Source: Shewanella algicola (lineage in GTDB: Bacteria; Pseudomonadota; Gammaproteobacteria; Enterobacterales; Shewanellaceae). Taken from it: a DNA stretch of 64,000 bases. Position 1 is the stretch's first letter; every line of letters starts with the position of its first letter. Of this stretch, positions 25,678 through 34,901 are shown piece by piece. The notes beneath the pieces were generated by a model. The model was given only the letters and a program-made list of their open reading frames with translations, ran no database searches and was not told the DNA's origin. The DNA lies in the NCBI RefSeq assembly GCF_014648035.1, contig NZ_BMQI01000006.1:1-64000 (forward strand). The letters run 5' to 3'. A program made the translations under genes and the position numbers.

Positions 25678-27876
25678 ATGTATACCGTTAGATTTTCTTC
25701 GTTATGTCGTAATATTTTACTGATGTTGAGTTGTTGTTTCACTTTGTTTGCTTGTAACGGGGGAGATGATACCAGCTCACCAGCTGATGATACTGCGGTC
25801 GTTGATCCCGGGGCCAATGACCCAAGCAACGAACCGTTACCGACACTTTCAGTACCTGCAACGTTAACCGTAGAGGAGCAACAGGAGCCAATAGGTGTTG
25901 CAATAACCTTGTCAACGGCAACATCGACCTCAGTCACTGTTAATTACCGCCTATTGAGCGATTCGGCACTGGCTGAGAGTGACTTTGTCGCTGCAACACA
26001 GAGTATTACATTTGATATCGGCGAAATAGAGAAAATAATTTCAGTCCAGTTGATTGATGATTTAATTAATGAGCCGCTAGAGCGTTTTTCTCTTGAGATT
26101 TTTGCAGCATCTGGCGCAACCATTTCCTCAAGCATCAGTTTGATTTCGATTATTGCCAATGATGATTATGACTTTCCTGAACGTATAGAATTTGATGCTG
26201 CATGGGATGTAAACGGTGCCTTTGCTCCGGCATCATCGTGTGGAAATTGCCATCAAGGTGCAAATGATAGTAGTGGCGTATTAAGGCTGCCACAAACGGC
26301 GACAGGTAAAGATATTAGCCCTTATGCAGGCTGGCAGCATGATGCAATGGCGCACGCACTTAATGATCCGTACTACTTAGCTGTTGTTGAGGAAGAAACC
26401 CTTCATTTTCCAGATCTTAAAGGCACGATAGAAGATAAATGCCTCAGTTGCCACGCCCCCATGGCACATTATACCGCCCACCTTACCGAGACCAATTTAA
26501 CTTTGGACAACTGCGTTCGCACAGATGGTTGTTATGGTATGGATGTTGCTCAATTGAATATGACCGCTCGTGAAGGGGTGAGTTGTACCTTATGTCATCA
26601 AATCGACCCTGTGACCGTGTCACCGACGGTTGCAGAGAAAGTCACCATTAATACAGAACTGCTATCTATCTACGGGCCTTATGATGACGTTGTTCGCGGA
26701 GCAATGCGAAATAATACTCAATATGAAGTGAAAGGTGGCGCTCATATGCAAGGGTCTAGTTTGTGCGCCGTTTGTCATAACTTAAAAGCGCCTTCAATAG
26801 ACATTAACAATGACCAATTATTGAGTACCACCCTTGTAGAACAAGCTCCCTACACCGAATGGTTAAACAGTACGTTTAATGAAGGCAATGATGAAGATAA
26901 GCAATGCCAGACTTGTCATATGCCGCAAATCACAGACTATGAAACTCAGATTGCGACCACGGCAAATGGCAACGCAAATGCCAATTGGCCTGTAAGAACT
27001 GAGTATTCTCAACACCAGTTTTTAGGCGGTAATACTTCTTTGCCACAGCTATTGCGAGATTATGATGAACAATTGGGTATTGCCAATTCAACGTCAGAGA
27101 CGGGATTTGACGATGTGATTGCGAGAAACCGCAAATTTCTAACGAGTCATGCCGCAAGTGTCGAATTAACGTCAGTCGATGTGCAAAATAGCGAGCTCAC
27201 ATTTGATGTTAAAGTGGTAAACCACAGCGGCCATAAACTACCAACGAGTTTTCCGAGTCGTCGTGTTTGGCTTTCTGTCACCGTTTCTGATCCACAAGAT
27301 AATATTTTATTCAGTTCGGGCGTTCCGTCTGCATTCGGCGCTATTGCAGTTGATGCTTTTCAAGCAAGCGATGACTGTGTGCTGGCAAGCAATATCGCCG
27401 ACAACAATGATGCATGCTATTCGCATCACATAGATACTGTTACTTCGAGTCAACAGATCCCGGTATATGAATCGGTGATGGCCGACAGTAACCAACACGT
27501 AACCTATGTTTTGCTGCACGGCGTGAATTACCTTAAGGACAATCGCATTCCTCCCGAAGGATTTAGTACATCAAGTGAGCGTTATAATTCAGAGGTGGCA
27601 ATCATTGGTGCTGCGAACCAAGATCCTGACTTTAACCGCGAAAACAGTGAACAAGGTAGTGGTAGTGATGTGGTTCATTATCAATTAGATTGGTCTGGTT
27701 TGGCCGATAACGAACTGACCGTGGACGTTAAATTGTATTACCAGAGTATTAAACCCGCATTTATCACTGGTATGACGCATCACGGTGATAAAGTCGATCA
27801 GTTTAAATGGATGGCAGCGCAGCATCCGCCTCAACCAGAAGTGTTAGCTTCGACAACAACACACTTGAGTTATTAA
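25678..27876 (+). CDS. Calx-beta domain pentahaem c-type cytochrome lipoprotein
   Basis: A 732-residue exported protein. The lipobox LFAC places the lipidated Cys at residue 26. A Calx-beta domain (about 45-160, ending IIANDD) is followed by a cytochrome region with five CXXCH haem motifs: CGNCH, CLSCH, CTLCH, CAVCH and CQTCH. The C-terminal third carries NHSGHKLPTSFPSRR, a pattern seen in multihaem cytochromes, and a beta-rich end. Start ATG 25678 is chosen because AAGGTGG lies just upstream. It should sit on the periplasmic or outer-membrane surface and transfer electrons; donor and acceptor are unknown. No maturation or partner genes are adjacent. Confidence 0.9.
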   Translation: MYTVRFSSLCRNILLMLSCCFTLFACNGGDDTSSPADDTAVVDPGANDPSNEPLPTLSVPATLTVEEQQEPIGVAITLSTATSTSVTVNYRLLSDSALAESDFVAATQSITFDIGEIEKIISVQLIDDLINEPLERFSLEIFAASGATISSSISLISIIANDDYDFPERIEFDAAWDVNGAFAPASSCGNCHQGANDSSGVLRLPQTATGKDISPYAGWQHDAMAHALNDPYYLAVVEEETLHFPDLKGTIEDKCLSCHAPMAHYTAHLTETNLTLDNCVRTDGCYGMDVAQLNMTAREGVSCTLCHQIDPVTVSPTVAEKVTINTELLSIYGPYDDVVRGAMRNNTQYEVKGGAHMQGSSLCAVCHNLKAPSIDINNDQLLSTTLVEQAPYTEWLNSTFNEGNDEDKQCQTCHMPQITDYETQIATTANGNANANWPVRTEYSQHQFLGGNTSLPQLLRDYDEQLGIANSTSETGFDDVIARNRKFLTSHAASVELTSVDVQNSELTFDVKVVNHSGHKLPTSFPSRRVWLSVTVSDPQDNILFSSGVPSAFGAIAVDAFQASDDCVLASNIADNNDACYSHHIDTVTSSQQIPVYESVMADSNQHVTYVLLHGVNYLKDNRIPPEGFSTSSERYNSEVAIIGAANQDPDFNRENSEQGSGSDVVHYQLDWSGLADNELTVDVKLYYQSIKPAFITGMTHHGDKVDQFKWMAAQHPPQPEVLASTTTHLSY

Positions 27877-28149
27877 TGTATGGCTCGGTTCTGTTACAGT
27901 TCGGTTTTGTAAGCTGTTAGTAATCCATTGAAAATAAATATTATATTTTAAATTTATATTTTTTTTCATTAACAATATTGTACAGAGCCAAGCAAGTGAA
28001 ATAGCCGTTTGGGGAAGATACTATAGTGCTCATTTGGGGTGATATAGTGACTTTTACTTTATGAGTGATGTTTTCTCTGGTGAAAAACAGACGAACAGCA
28101 GAACATTAAAATCAGAATCGTAGTTGTACATTTAAGGCGAAAATTGAAG

Positions 28150-28430
28150 AGGGCAATTCTATTTGATTTTGCTAAACCTGATAGCACCAATAATGCGACC
28201 AAATCATCTTGGGACTTTGTATGCTGGGTAATCCATCTAACTCAAGTTGCTTGAGCTCATTTAAGCTGAGTTGTTGTACATTACCGCTAAATAGCGCTTG
28301 GGTGCTCCGCTCTGCACTGGCTAAGCCTTCATCACCATGAACAAAGCGTGTCATTTGCTGTGCAAGAATGCGTTGTGCTTGAGGTTTCGCTTGGCTGATA
28401 TTGTCTTGTTGTCCTTCAAATCCTGATATT
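28150..28430 (-). pseudogene. tyrS: Remnant of tyrosyl-tRNA synthetase (tyrS), C-terminal part
   Basis: Minus-strand translation gives [22 protein letters not shown] and the following [17 protein letters not shown] (separate stretches), which match the region before the S4 domain of E. coli-type TyrS (LAEQVTRLVHGEEGL, CLFSGSLSALSEADFEQ). After LPSIQSPK the frame shifts, and the next frame reads [17 protein letters not shown], the start of the S4 domain. The catalytic domain and most of S4 are absent. The fragment therefore cannot be functional; a complete tyrS is presumably elsewhere. Confidence 0.82.
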
Positions 28431-28658
28431 AACCATGAATGCCTTTATTTCCAACGACTACATCATTGATTTAATGTGTAGATTACTTTAGGTTAACAAC
28501 GACTAAATGCGGTTTTTGAGTTGCTTGAGTTATTTTATTCAATCACCGAATAAACATATTTATTTCACAGGTACCTGCATCAATAAAGCCCTGCAAACAA
28601 GTGGCGTCATAAAGCACCCCAATACAACAGAGTTAAATACTGTCTCAAGGACGAAAAA

Positions 28659-29105
28659 ATGAATATCGTTAATCTCGACAATATGGATGTGAAAGGCATC
28701 TCGATACGGACAGATAACTTATCTGAAATGTCACCCTCTACAGCCAAAATTGGTGCGCTTTGGCAACAGTTTTATGAACAGTTAGCTGCAAGCCTCACTC
28801 AAGGCTCAAATGTATTCGGTCTTTATACCCATTATGAGTCAGATCACATGGGGAGCTTTGATGTTGTAGCATGTTCAGACAAACTAACAGTTGGAGATCT
28901 TGCGTCATTTCAGATTCAATCTGGTGAGTATTTGGTGTTTAAAGGTACAGGAGAAATGCCTCAAGCCATTATCGATTTATGGGGCGAGGTTTGGGAATAT
29001 TTTGATAATGATACTTGTCAACTGACAAGGGCTTATACAACAGACTTTGAACACTATATCAATGAAAATGAAGTAGAACTCTTTATCTCTGTTAAGCATG
29101 CTTAA
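28659..29105 (+). CDS. GyrI-like effector-binding domain protein
   Basis: A 148-residue single-domain protein with the pattern of the AraC effector-binding / integron-associated (Cass2) family: MDVKGISIRT, a central VFGLYTHYESDHMGSFDVVACS strand set, GEYLVFKGTG, and YTTDFEHY near the end with the conserved Glu for ligand cations. There is no DNA-binding domain. Such proteins bind small, often cationic, molecules. AAGGA precedes the ATG. Monocistronic. Confidence 0.8.
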   Translation: MNIVNLDNMDVKGISIRTDNLSEMSPSTAKIGALWQQFYEQLAASLTQGSNVFGLYTHYESDHMGSFDVVACSDKLTVGDLASFQIQSGEYLVFKGTGEMPQAIIDLWGEVWEYFDNDTCQLTRAYTTDFEHYINENEVELFISVKHA

Positions 29106-29276
29106 GCGAGTGCATTTGAGCTCGAGCCTCTTGAGTTATTGTTTATCGACATAGGAGGTCATTTGGACACTGTGGATTTTTTATAACCATAACTGGCTGA
29201 TATTTACAGTAGTCATGCCGCGGTCAATTGCCATCAGCGACACAATTTGGCTTGTCGATGTTGTAGAGGAAAATAG

Positions 29277-29570
29277 ATGTTTACGATTGTGATAGGCCAT
29301 TTTTTAGGCATGATAGTGACGATGCTGTTTCTCAGAAATGTCGCGATTATTTCAACAGGCCCTGAGAGTCAGTTCTTGACATATTTGGGGCTAGTGTGTC
29401 TGCTAATCTTTTTAGAATATCAGTTAGTTAACAGTTTAAGGCGAGGCCACATTTATTTTCGTGGTTCGATAGATAAATTTGACGGTGCTAAATTTACTCA
29501 ATGTCAGTTAGCATACTCTTTTCAAGCGGGTCTTTTCATCATGATTATATTGCGCAATCTATTGGCTTAA
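29277..29570 (+). CDS. Small membrane protein of unknown function (97 aa)
   Basis: About three hydrophobic helices (residues 1-25, 33-50, 80-96) with a basic loop (NSLRRGHIYFRG) between the second and third. The ribosome site AGAGGA at 29265-29270 supports the ATG at 29277. I do not recognise the family. It is not closely coupled to either neighbour. Confidence 0.65.
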   Translation: MFTIVIGHFLGMIVTMLFLRNVAIISTGPESQFLTYLGLVCLLIFLEYQLVNSLRRGHIYFRGSIDKFDGAKFTQCQLAYSFQAGLFIMIILRNLLA

Positions 29571-29743
29571 TCTTCCCGATATACTCAATTAATGAGTGCG
29601 TATTTATGTTTCAAAGCGTCGGTATGGCAATCTTTAGATTTTGCAAGCAGTATAGATTCAAAGCACGTTAGGTTGCATAGTTATGTCACATACTTTTTGA
29701 TCGCGACATTCATTATTGTTCGATTGTTTACTTAAAGGGATTT

Positions 29744-30187
29744 ATGAATAAATTTATTGTGTGTTTATTTATTTTATTCTTATCTGCCTGTACAACCATG
29801 CCAAAACCGCAGGTAGAGAATAACTTTAAAGTTGAGTTTGGTCTCATCATTGAAGCAGATGGTGCTTATGCAATTAATCCTAACCTCAAAATATTATCAA
29901 AAGATGGCATACCTCTTAATCAATTTGGGGCTAGAGTTGAAAATTTAGAAAAATCAAGTTATTCATTGGGTTACTATATTTTTAAGTTTAATAATACAAC
30001 ACAGACTTATGAAGAATTTGCAGTTGATGGTTACTGGCTCATTAAGCCTCCTAGCAATTCAGACTATGAAGCTATTTTATTTGAAGATAAAAAGCGCTTC
30101 TTTCCAGGTGCGTATCAGTTTGTCATCATCGTTGAAGAGGAAATTCTGCAAGCCATAGAGTTTGAAGTGGTAGATATCGGCCATTAG
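29744..30187 (+). CDS. Putative lipoprotein of unknown function (147 aa)
   Basis: A signal peptide with lipobox LSAC (Cys 16) is followed by a beta-rich soluble domain with many aromatic residues. The lipobox is followed by Thr-Thr, so sorting to the outer membrane is likely. The region FNNTTQTYEEFAVDGYW and the end YQFVIIVEEEILQ suggest an immunoglobulin-like or lipocalin-like sandwich, but no family is recognised. Monocistronic. Confidence 0.7.
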   Translation: MNKFIVCLFILFLSACTTMPKPQVENNFKVEFGLIIEADGAYAINPNLKILSKDGIPLNQFGARVENLEKSSYSLGYYIFKFNNTTQTYEEFAVDGYWLIKPPSNSDYEAILFEDKKRFFPGAYQFVIIVEEEILQAIEFEVVDIGH

Positions 30188-30390
30188 GCTCATCTATTTA
30201 AGTTAAGACCTATCTTATTTCTTCTGATTATCGGAACTAGTCACTTGAGCTAAAATGCATTAATCCAAATCAATAGGGGAGTAGTATCTGCGATATGGTG
30301 TAGAATAGGCTATCAGAATAAGCCGCTAGTGATGCTCTAGGAGCATTTGTGGCATGCCGTTTTAAATTTTTTAATGTAAACGAGATTTTA

Positions 30391-31596
30391 ATGTCAAACG
30401 TAACTCCCCTCGAGCTAAATGGCTTTGTACAAGAATGCGCTAACGCGTTAAAAAACAACACATTACAACGTTTAGTGTTTTCTAAATACCGTGGCGACGA
30501 TAAAGAGCTTAATCGTATTGCTGTACGCAGCGTAGAGCTTAAGGGTCAACGTCTTGCATCTTGTTTATATGAATATCGCACCAATCACATTACTAAAAAT
30601 GTTGAGCAAACAGATGCCAGCAGCCTTTTCCTACAATGGTTAGGGCGGGACTTTCAAAGTGCACATTTAATCACTCATGAGTGGGAAGTGCAGTTGAGTA
30701 TCAGTAAAAAAGGCAAAGTGTTAATCAATAAATACCGCAATAAAAATGCGCCAAAAACCAACGACAAGCAAACTAGCACCGATGACACATTGTCACACAA
30801 TCGGGCCAAAAATCGCTTTGTTGAACAAGACCGTCCTTACTTACGCGAGCTAGGTATTACCGATGCAAAAGGCGAGATTATTCCGTCAATGTCGCGTAAG
30901 TGGAAACAAATTAATAAATTTATTGAAGTATTATCGCGGGCCATCGATAACACTGGCTTAGCCGATAAAAATGAAGTGCACATTGCTGATTTTGGTTCGG
31001 GTAAGGCCTATTTAACCTTTGCCGTGCATGACTATTTTATTGATAAGTTGCAGGTGAACACCCAGGTAACAGGAGTCGAGTTACGCCAGGGGTTAGTTGA
31101 TTTATGCAATCAAACTGCGGCAAAGCTAGCGTTAACCGGGATTAAGTTTGAACAGGGCGATGTACAGCACTTTAAAGCTCAAGGCATTAACATCATGATT
31201 GCCTTGCATGCGTGTGATATTGCGACTGATTATGCGCTGCATATGGGGATCCGCACTGGAGCTGAAATTATTATGTGTTCGCCATGTTGTCACAAACAAA
31301 TTCGCCCACAAATGCAAAGCCCACAGCTGCTTGCACCATTATTGCAACATGGTATTCATTTAGGTCAAGAAGCCGAAATGGTCACCGATGGCTTACGCGC
31401 ACTCTTACTTGAAGCACACGGTTACGACACCCAGGTATTTGAGTTTATTTCACTCGAGCACACCAGCAAAAACAAAATGATTTTAGCGCAAAAACGTAAG
31501 CAACCACGTGATAATAGCGCAATTTTAAAGCAAATTGCTGACATTAAAGCGTTTTATGGCATTAAAGAACAATGCTTAGAAACCTTGTTAGGCTAA
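30391..31596 (+). CDS. SAM-dependent methyltransferase (Methyltransf_32-like)
   Basis: A 401-residue cytoplasmic enzyme. The Rossmann SAM motif I is ADFGSGKAYLTFAV, motif II lies around VTGVELR, and the catalytic-region motif IALHACDIATDYAL and CSPCCHKQI identify the family that includes eukaryotic METTL25/GSTCD-like proteins. The N-terminal 170 residues form a substrate-binding region with a charged linker. ATG 30391 is favoured over an in-frame ATG at 30349 because homologous starts resemble MSNVTPLELN, though the ribosome site is weak. Substrate probably RNA or protein; not known. Confidence 0.82.
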   Translation: MSNVTPLELNGFVQECANALKNNTLQRLVFSKYRGDDKELNRIAVRSVELKGQRLASCLYEYRTNHITKNVEQTDASSLFLQWLGRDFQSAHLITHEWEVQLSISKKGKVLINKYRNKNAPKTNDKQTSTDDTLSHNRAKNRFVEQDRPYLRELGITDAKGEIIPSMSRKWKQINKFIEVLSRAIDNTGLADKNEVHIADFGSGKAYLTFAVHDYFIDKLQVNTQVTGVELRQGLVDLCNQTAAKLALTGIKFEQGDVQHFKAQGINIMIALHACDIATDYALHMGIRTGAEIIMCSPCCHKQIRPQMQSPQLLAPLLQHGIHLGQEAEMVTDGLRALLLEAHGYDTQVFEFISLEHTSKNKMILAQKRKQPRDNSAILKQIADIKAFYGIKEQCLETLLG

Positions 31597-31840
31597 GTGA
31601 TTAATGTTTGTGGTTGGTAGGGAGGTTGTCGCTTTTATTAGTCGGTCAACCTTTTCAATATCTTGGACCAGGATGGTGCAAGATTTTATGGTGCAACACA
31701 CTAATAAAAGTAGTTTTTATCCAATATTTATAATGGCTTAGTGTGACTTTAACCACAGTTAGCCATATGTGGTATAGGCATGCTTATAATATAAGCTATG
31801 ATTATTAAGCCATTTGATGATAGGGAATTTCAAATAAATA

Positions 31841-32986
31841 ATGACAGCCATATTTACTAACATTGAATTTTTAGATGAGGCAACAAAGGATGATGTTGTT
31901 GCGTTGATAGCCCAAACTGTCAGCAAAAATGCACAATATATTTTGGTGATCATTGGCAGTCAGTCATCAATATGCATTGAATCAATGCCCGCGATAGCCG
32001 CTGCAACGCCCGTCTCCTTAAATGCCTGTGTTATTCCTGGTGTGGTGTTTGGTCAACACTACAGTTATAGCGGCATACTGATACTGGGATTTAAAGGGCC
32101 CATCACCAGTCTGCTTATTCCCGATATTGGTGCCAGCCACGAGGTATTGTGCCAACAGTTACAACAGTTTGTGGCGACCAATGGTACTTTGGGTTCTGCA
32201 GGTATTTTTGTAGATGGTTTAAGCCATGCTGTTGAACCATTTATTGCCACAGTATATGAAAATTTAGGAAGTGACAGAATTTTAATTGGCGCGGGTGTTG
32301 GCGATCTTAATAATCCTTTTAATATGTGTATTGCCAATGAGCAAGGCTGTTATCGCAATGCAGCAATTCTTTTTTGTTATTCTAATTCTTTTAAACTGCA
32401 AGTTGAGGGCAAACACGACCTGCCTCAAGTCGCTGGACCATATTTAGTCACCGAAGCCAATGCAAACCTCATTCATAGTTTAAATTATCAACCTGCGGCA
32501 GCAGTGTTCAGTGATGCCATTTCAACCGTCAGTGGCGTCAAGATCGCCCAAGATGAGATAGGGCAGTATTTACGCAGTTATCCTTTTGGTTTAAAACAAT
32601 TAAATGAAGAGTATTTAGTTAGAGATATTATTGCGGTTAAAGGTAATAGCCTTGTGTGCGTGGGTAACGTTGCTGAAAACAGTTTGGTGTATATTCTCAA
32701 TGCCACCAAGGATGTTTTAATTGCAGCGGCAAGTGATGCAGGAAAGCTGTTTTCACAAAAATTGTTGCCTGCTACGGCAGACCAAATGCGTTTTGTTGTG
32801 TTAATTGACTGTATTTCGCGGGCGCTCTATTTAGGTGATGACTATCAATTAGAGTTAGATGCCATTTGTGAACAATTACAACAAGATAAGATACTTACCG
32901 GGGTATTATCCATTGGTGAAATTAAAAATACTCGCCAGGGTGCTATTCAGTTTTTAAATAAAACAATAGTGCTGGGGGGCTTGTAA
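31841..32986 (+). CDS. FIST-domain sensory protein (possible NosP-like)
   Basis: A 381-residue cytoplasmic protein with FIST_N (about 20-190; GVVFGQHYSYSGILILGFKG, split here as two halves GVVFGQHYSYSG and ILILGFKG) and FIST_C (about 210-355; SYPFGLKQLNEEYLVRDI, then CISRALYLGDDY). FIST proteins sense small ligands, and the NosP subgroup binds haem and NO. It ends two bases before the GGDEF-EAL gene, so the pair is almost certainly a sensor-output unit. Whether a haem-ligating His is conserved cannot be judged by eye. Confidence 0.85.
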   Translation: MTAIFTNIEFLDEATKDDVVALIAQTVSKNAQYILVIIGSQSSICIESMPAIAAATPVSLNACVIPGVVFGQHYSYSGILILGFKGPITSLLIPDIGASHEVLCQQLQQFVATNGTLGSAGIFVDGLSHAVEPFIATVYENLGSDRILIGAGVGDLNNPFNMCIANEQGCYRNAAILFCYSNSFKLQVEGKHDLPQVAGPYLVTEANANLIHSLNYQPAAAVFSDAISTVSGVKIAQDEIGQYLRSYPFGLKQLNEEYLVRDIIAVKGNSLVCVGNVAENSLVYILNATKDVLIAAASDAGKLFSQKLLPATADQMRFVVLIDCISRALYLGDDYQLELDAICEQLQQDKILTGVLSIGEIKNTRQGAIQFLNKTIVLGGL

Positions 32987-32987
32987 A

Positions 32988-34823
32988 TTGCCAAATTCCT
33001 CTATCAATTTAGCCACATTAGAGTTGGTTTCAATCCAGTATGAAATTACTCGCAGCCTCAATGCAAATGATGACTTAAGGTCGCTGTGTCGTCGTTATAT
33101 GGAGACTTGCATTCGCCGTTTGTCGGTAAAAGCGGCTTATTTGTATATGCCAACACTGGTGGCAGGCGATTTATTTAGCGACAGCGAAGTCAGTCATAGT
33201 GATTGGGGCCGGGTGAGTATGCCTAGCATTGCAGCATGTTATCCAGAGCAGATTAGCGCCATTAATACTATTTTTAATCAAGTATTAGCTCAACCAGAAA
33301 CAGAGCAAGTAGAGACTCAATTCATTGAGCATAATGGTACTTTTTATCAGCTTTTTACTTTATCAAAACAGGCTATTTTTATCCTTGAGCGTAATGAAAG
33401 CCCATTGCCGCCTCAGGTGATTAACGCCATAACCCCCGCCGTTAAAGATTTGTTTCATGCATGTCGTGCTTCTTTGCAACACTCCCAAGTGGTAAATGAA
33501 GTTGAAAAACGAAAACAAGCCGAGCAACAACTAACCTATATTGCATTTCATGATGAGTTGACCGGTTTACCAAACCGCACGCGGTTAATTAATGTGCTTA
33601 ACCAACAAATCCAATTATGTGGCCAGCATAATAACTCTGGTGCATTACTTTATATTGATTTAGACAACTTTCGAGATATTAATGATTCGCTTGGGCATCA
33701 AGTGGGTGATGACATACTTTGCTTACTGACACAGCGATTACAAGGTATTTGTATTCAAGGGGAAGTTTTAGGCCGTTTTTCAGGTAATGCATTTGTGATT
33801 GTGTGCCCAAATCAACTGATGGAGCAGCCATATCTTGATGCGCTGCTGCTTAATGTTCATCAATGTTTTGATGAGCATTATTTGATTGGTAATCGCAGTA
33901 TTGATGTTAATGCCAGCATTGGTGTGACCTACTTTTCTGCGATTAGTCGCGATGCATATACCGTGTATATGCAGGGCGACCTGGCGATGTCAAAGGCGAA
34001 AGTCTCGACAGGGACCAGCTCGGTGTTTTACCAACAAGATATGGAAAAACAAATTCGGCGCCGTTATTTACTGGATGCCGATATGCGTACAGCCTTAGCT
34101 CAAAATGACTTTTTTATGGTAGCGCAGCCTCAAGTTAATCAACATGGCGAAATTATTGGCGCCGAGTTACTTATCCGTTGGCAACATGCTGAGCTAGGCT
34201 TTATCCCGCCCGATGAATTTATTGCGATTGCTGAAAAGTCTGGTTTTATTATTCCGCTAGGTGAATGGATTTTTGAACAAGCGTGTGTCTGCATTACAAC
34301 GTTGCAACACCAGCCATTGAAAAAACAAATCAAAGTGGCTATTAATGTCAGCGCTAAACAGTTTTATCAACCAGAGTTTATCCAGCGGGTCAGTGCGTTA
34401 ATCAGCAAACATAAAATTAAGGTTAGCGACATTGAACTTGAATTAACCGAAAGCGCCATGTTAGAAGATATTCAATTGGCCGTAACCAAAATTGACGCGC
34501 TAAAACAAATTGGTTTTGAGCTTTCTATTGATGACTTTGGTACCGGTTATTCATCGTTAAGTTACCTTAAACATTTACCCGTGGATAAAATTAAAATCGA
34601 TAAGAGCTTTGTGTCACTCATTGATAAGCGTGAGGATAGTCGCGCCATTGTTGAGGCTACCATGCTGATTGCCAGAACCTTTAAATTAGGTTTAATTGCC
34701 GAAGGGGTAGAAACTGCGGCTGAAGTGACCACCTTAAGCAACATGGGCTGTAACGAGTTTCAAGGTTATTATTTTCATAAACCGATGGCGATAAATGACT
34801 TTATTTCATTGCTGACGACTTGA
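32988..34823 (+). CDS. Degenerate GGDEF plus EAL c-di-GMP phosphodiesterase
   Basis: A 611-residue protein starting with TTG two bases after the FIST gene. The N-terminal 175 residues are an unassigned sensor region followed by a short coiled coil. A GGDEF domain follows (about 182-345) in which the active-site motif is SGNAF, so cyclase activity is unlikely. The EAL domain (about 365-605) keeps the key residues: the signature Glu (GAELLIRW), NVSAKQF, ELTESAML, DDFGTGYSS and IKIDKSFV, and GVET near the end. It should hydrolyse c-di-GMP, controlled by the FIST partner. A bidirectional terminator follows. Confidence 0.92.
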   Translation: MPNSSINLATLELVSIQYEITRSLNANDDLRSLCRRYMETCIRRLSVKAAYLYMPTLVAGDLFSDSEVSHSDWGRVSMPSIAACYPEQISAINTIFNQVLAQPETEQVETQFIEHNGTFYQLFTLSKQAIFILERNESPLPPQVINAITPAVKDLFHACRASLQHSQVVNEVEKRKQAEQQLTYIAFHDELTGLPNRTRLINVLNQQIQLCGQHNNSGALLYIDLDNFRDINDSLGHQVGDDILCLLTQRLQGICIQGEVLGRFSGNAFVIVCPNQLMEQPYLDALLLNVHQCFDEHYLIGNRSIDVNASIGVTYFSAISRDAYTVYMQGDLAMSKAKVSTGTSSVFYQQDMEKQIRRRYLLDADMRTALAQNDFFMVAQPQVNQHGEIIGAELLIRWQHAELGFIPPDEFIAIAEKSGFIIPLGEWIFEQACVCITTLQHQPLKKQIKVAINVSAKQFYQPEFIQRVSALISKHKIKVSDIELELTESAMLEDIQLAVTKIDALKQIGFELSIDDFGTGYSSLSYLKHLPVDKIKIDKSFVSLIDKREDSRAIVEATMLIARTFKLGLIAEGVETAAEVTTLSNMGCNEFQGYYFHKPMAINDFISLLTT

Positions 34824-34851
34824 TTAGCAAAAATGACTGACTGATAAAAAT

Positions 34852-34882
34852 AAAAAAGCCATTGAAGAGCAATAGCTTTTTT
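34852..34882. terminator. Bidirectional intrinsic terminator
   Basis: AAAAAAGC and ATTG (34852-34864) pair with CAAT and GCTTTTTT (34870-34882) around an AAGAG loop with one C-A mismatch. A-run and T-run flank the stem, so it serves both the GGDEF-EAL gene (plus) and proV (minus). Confidence 0.9.
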
Positions 34883-34901
34883 ATTACTCACTCAATAAAA
34901 A

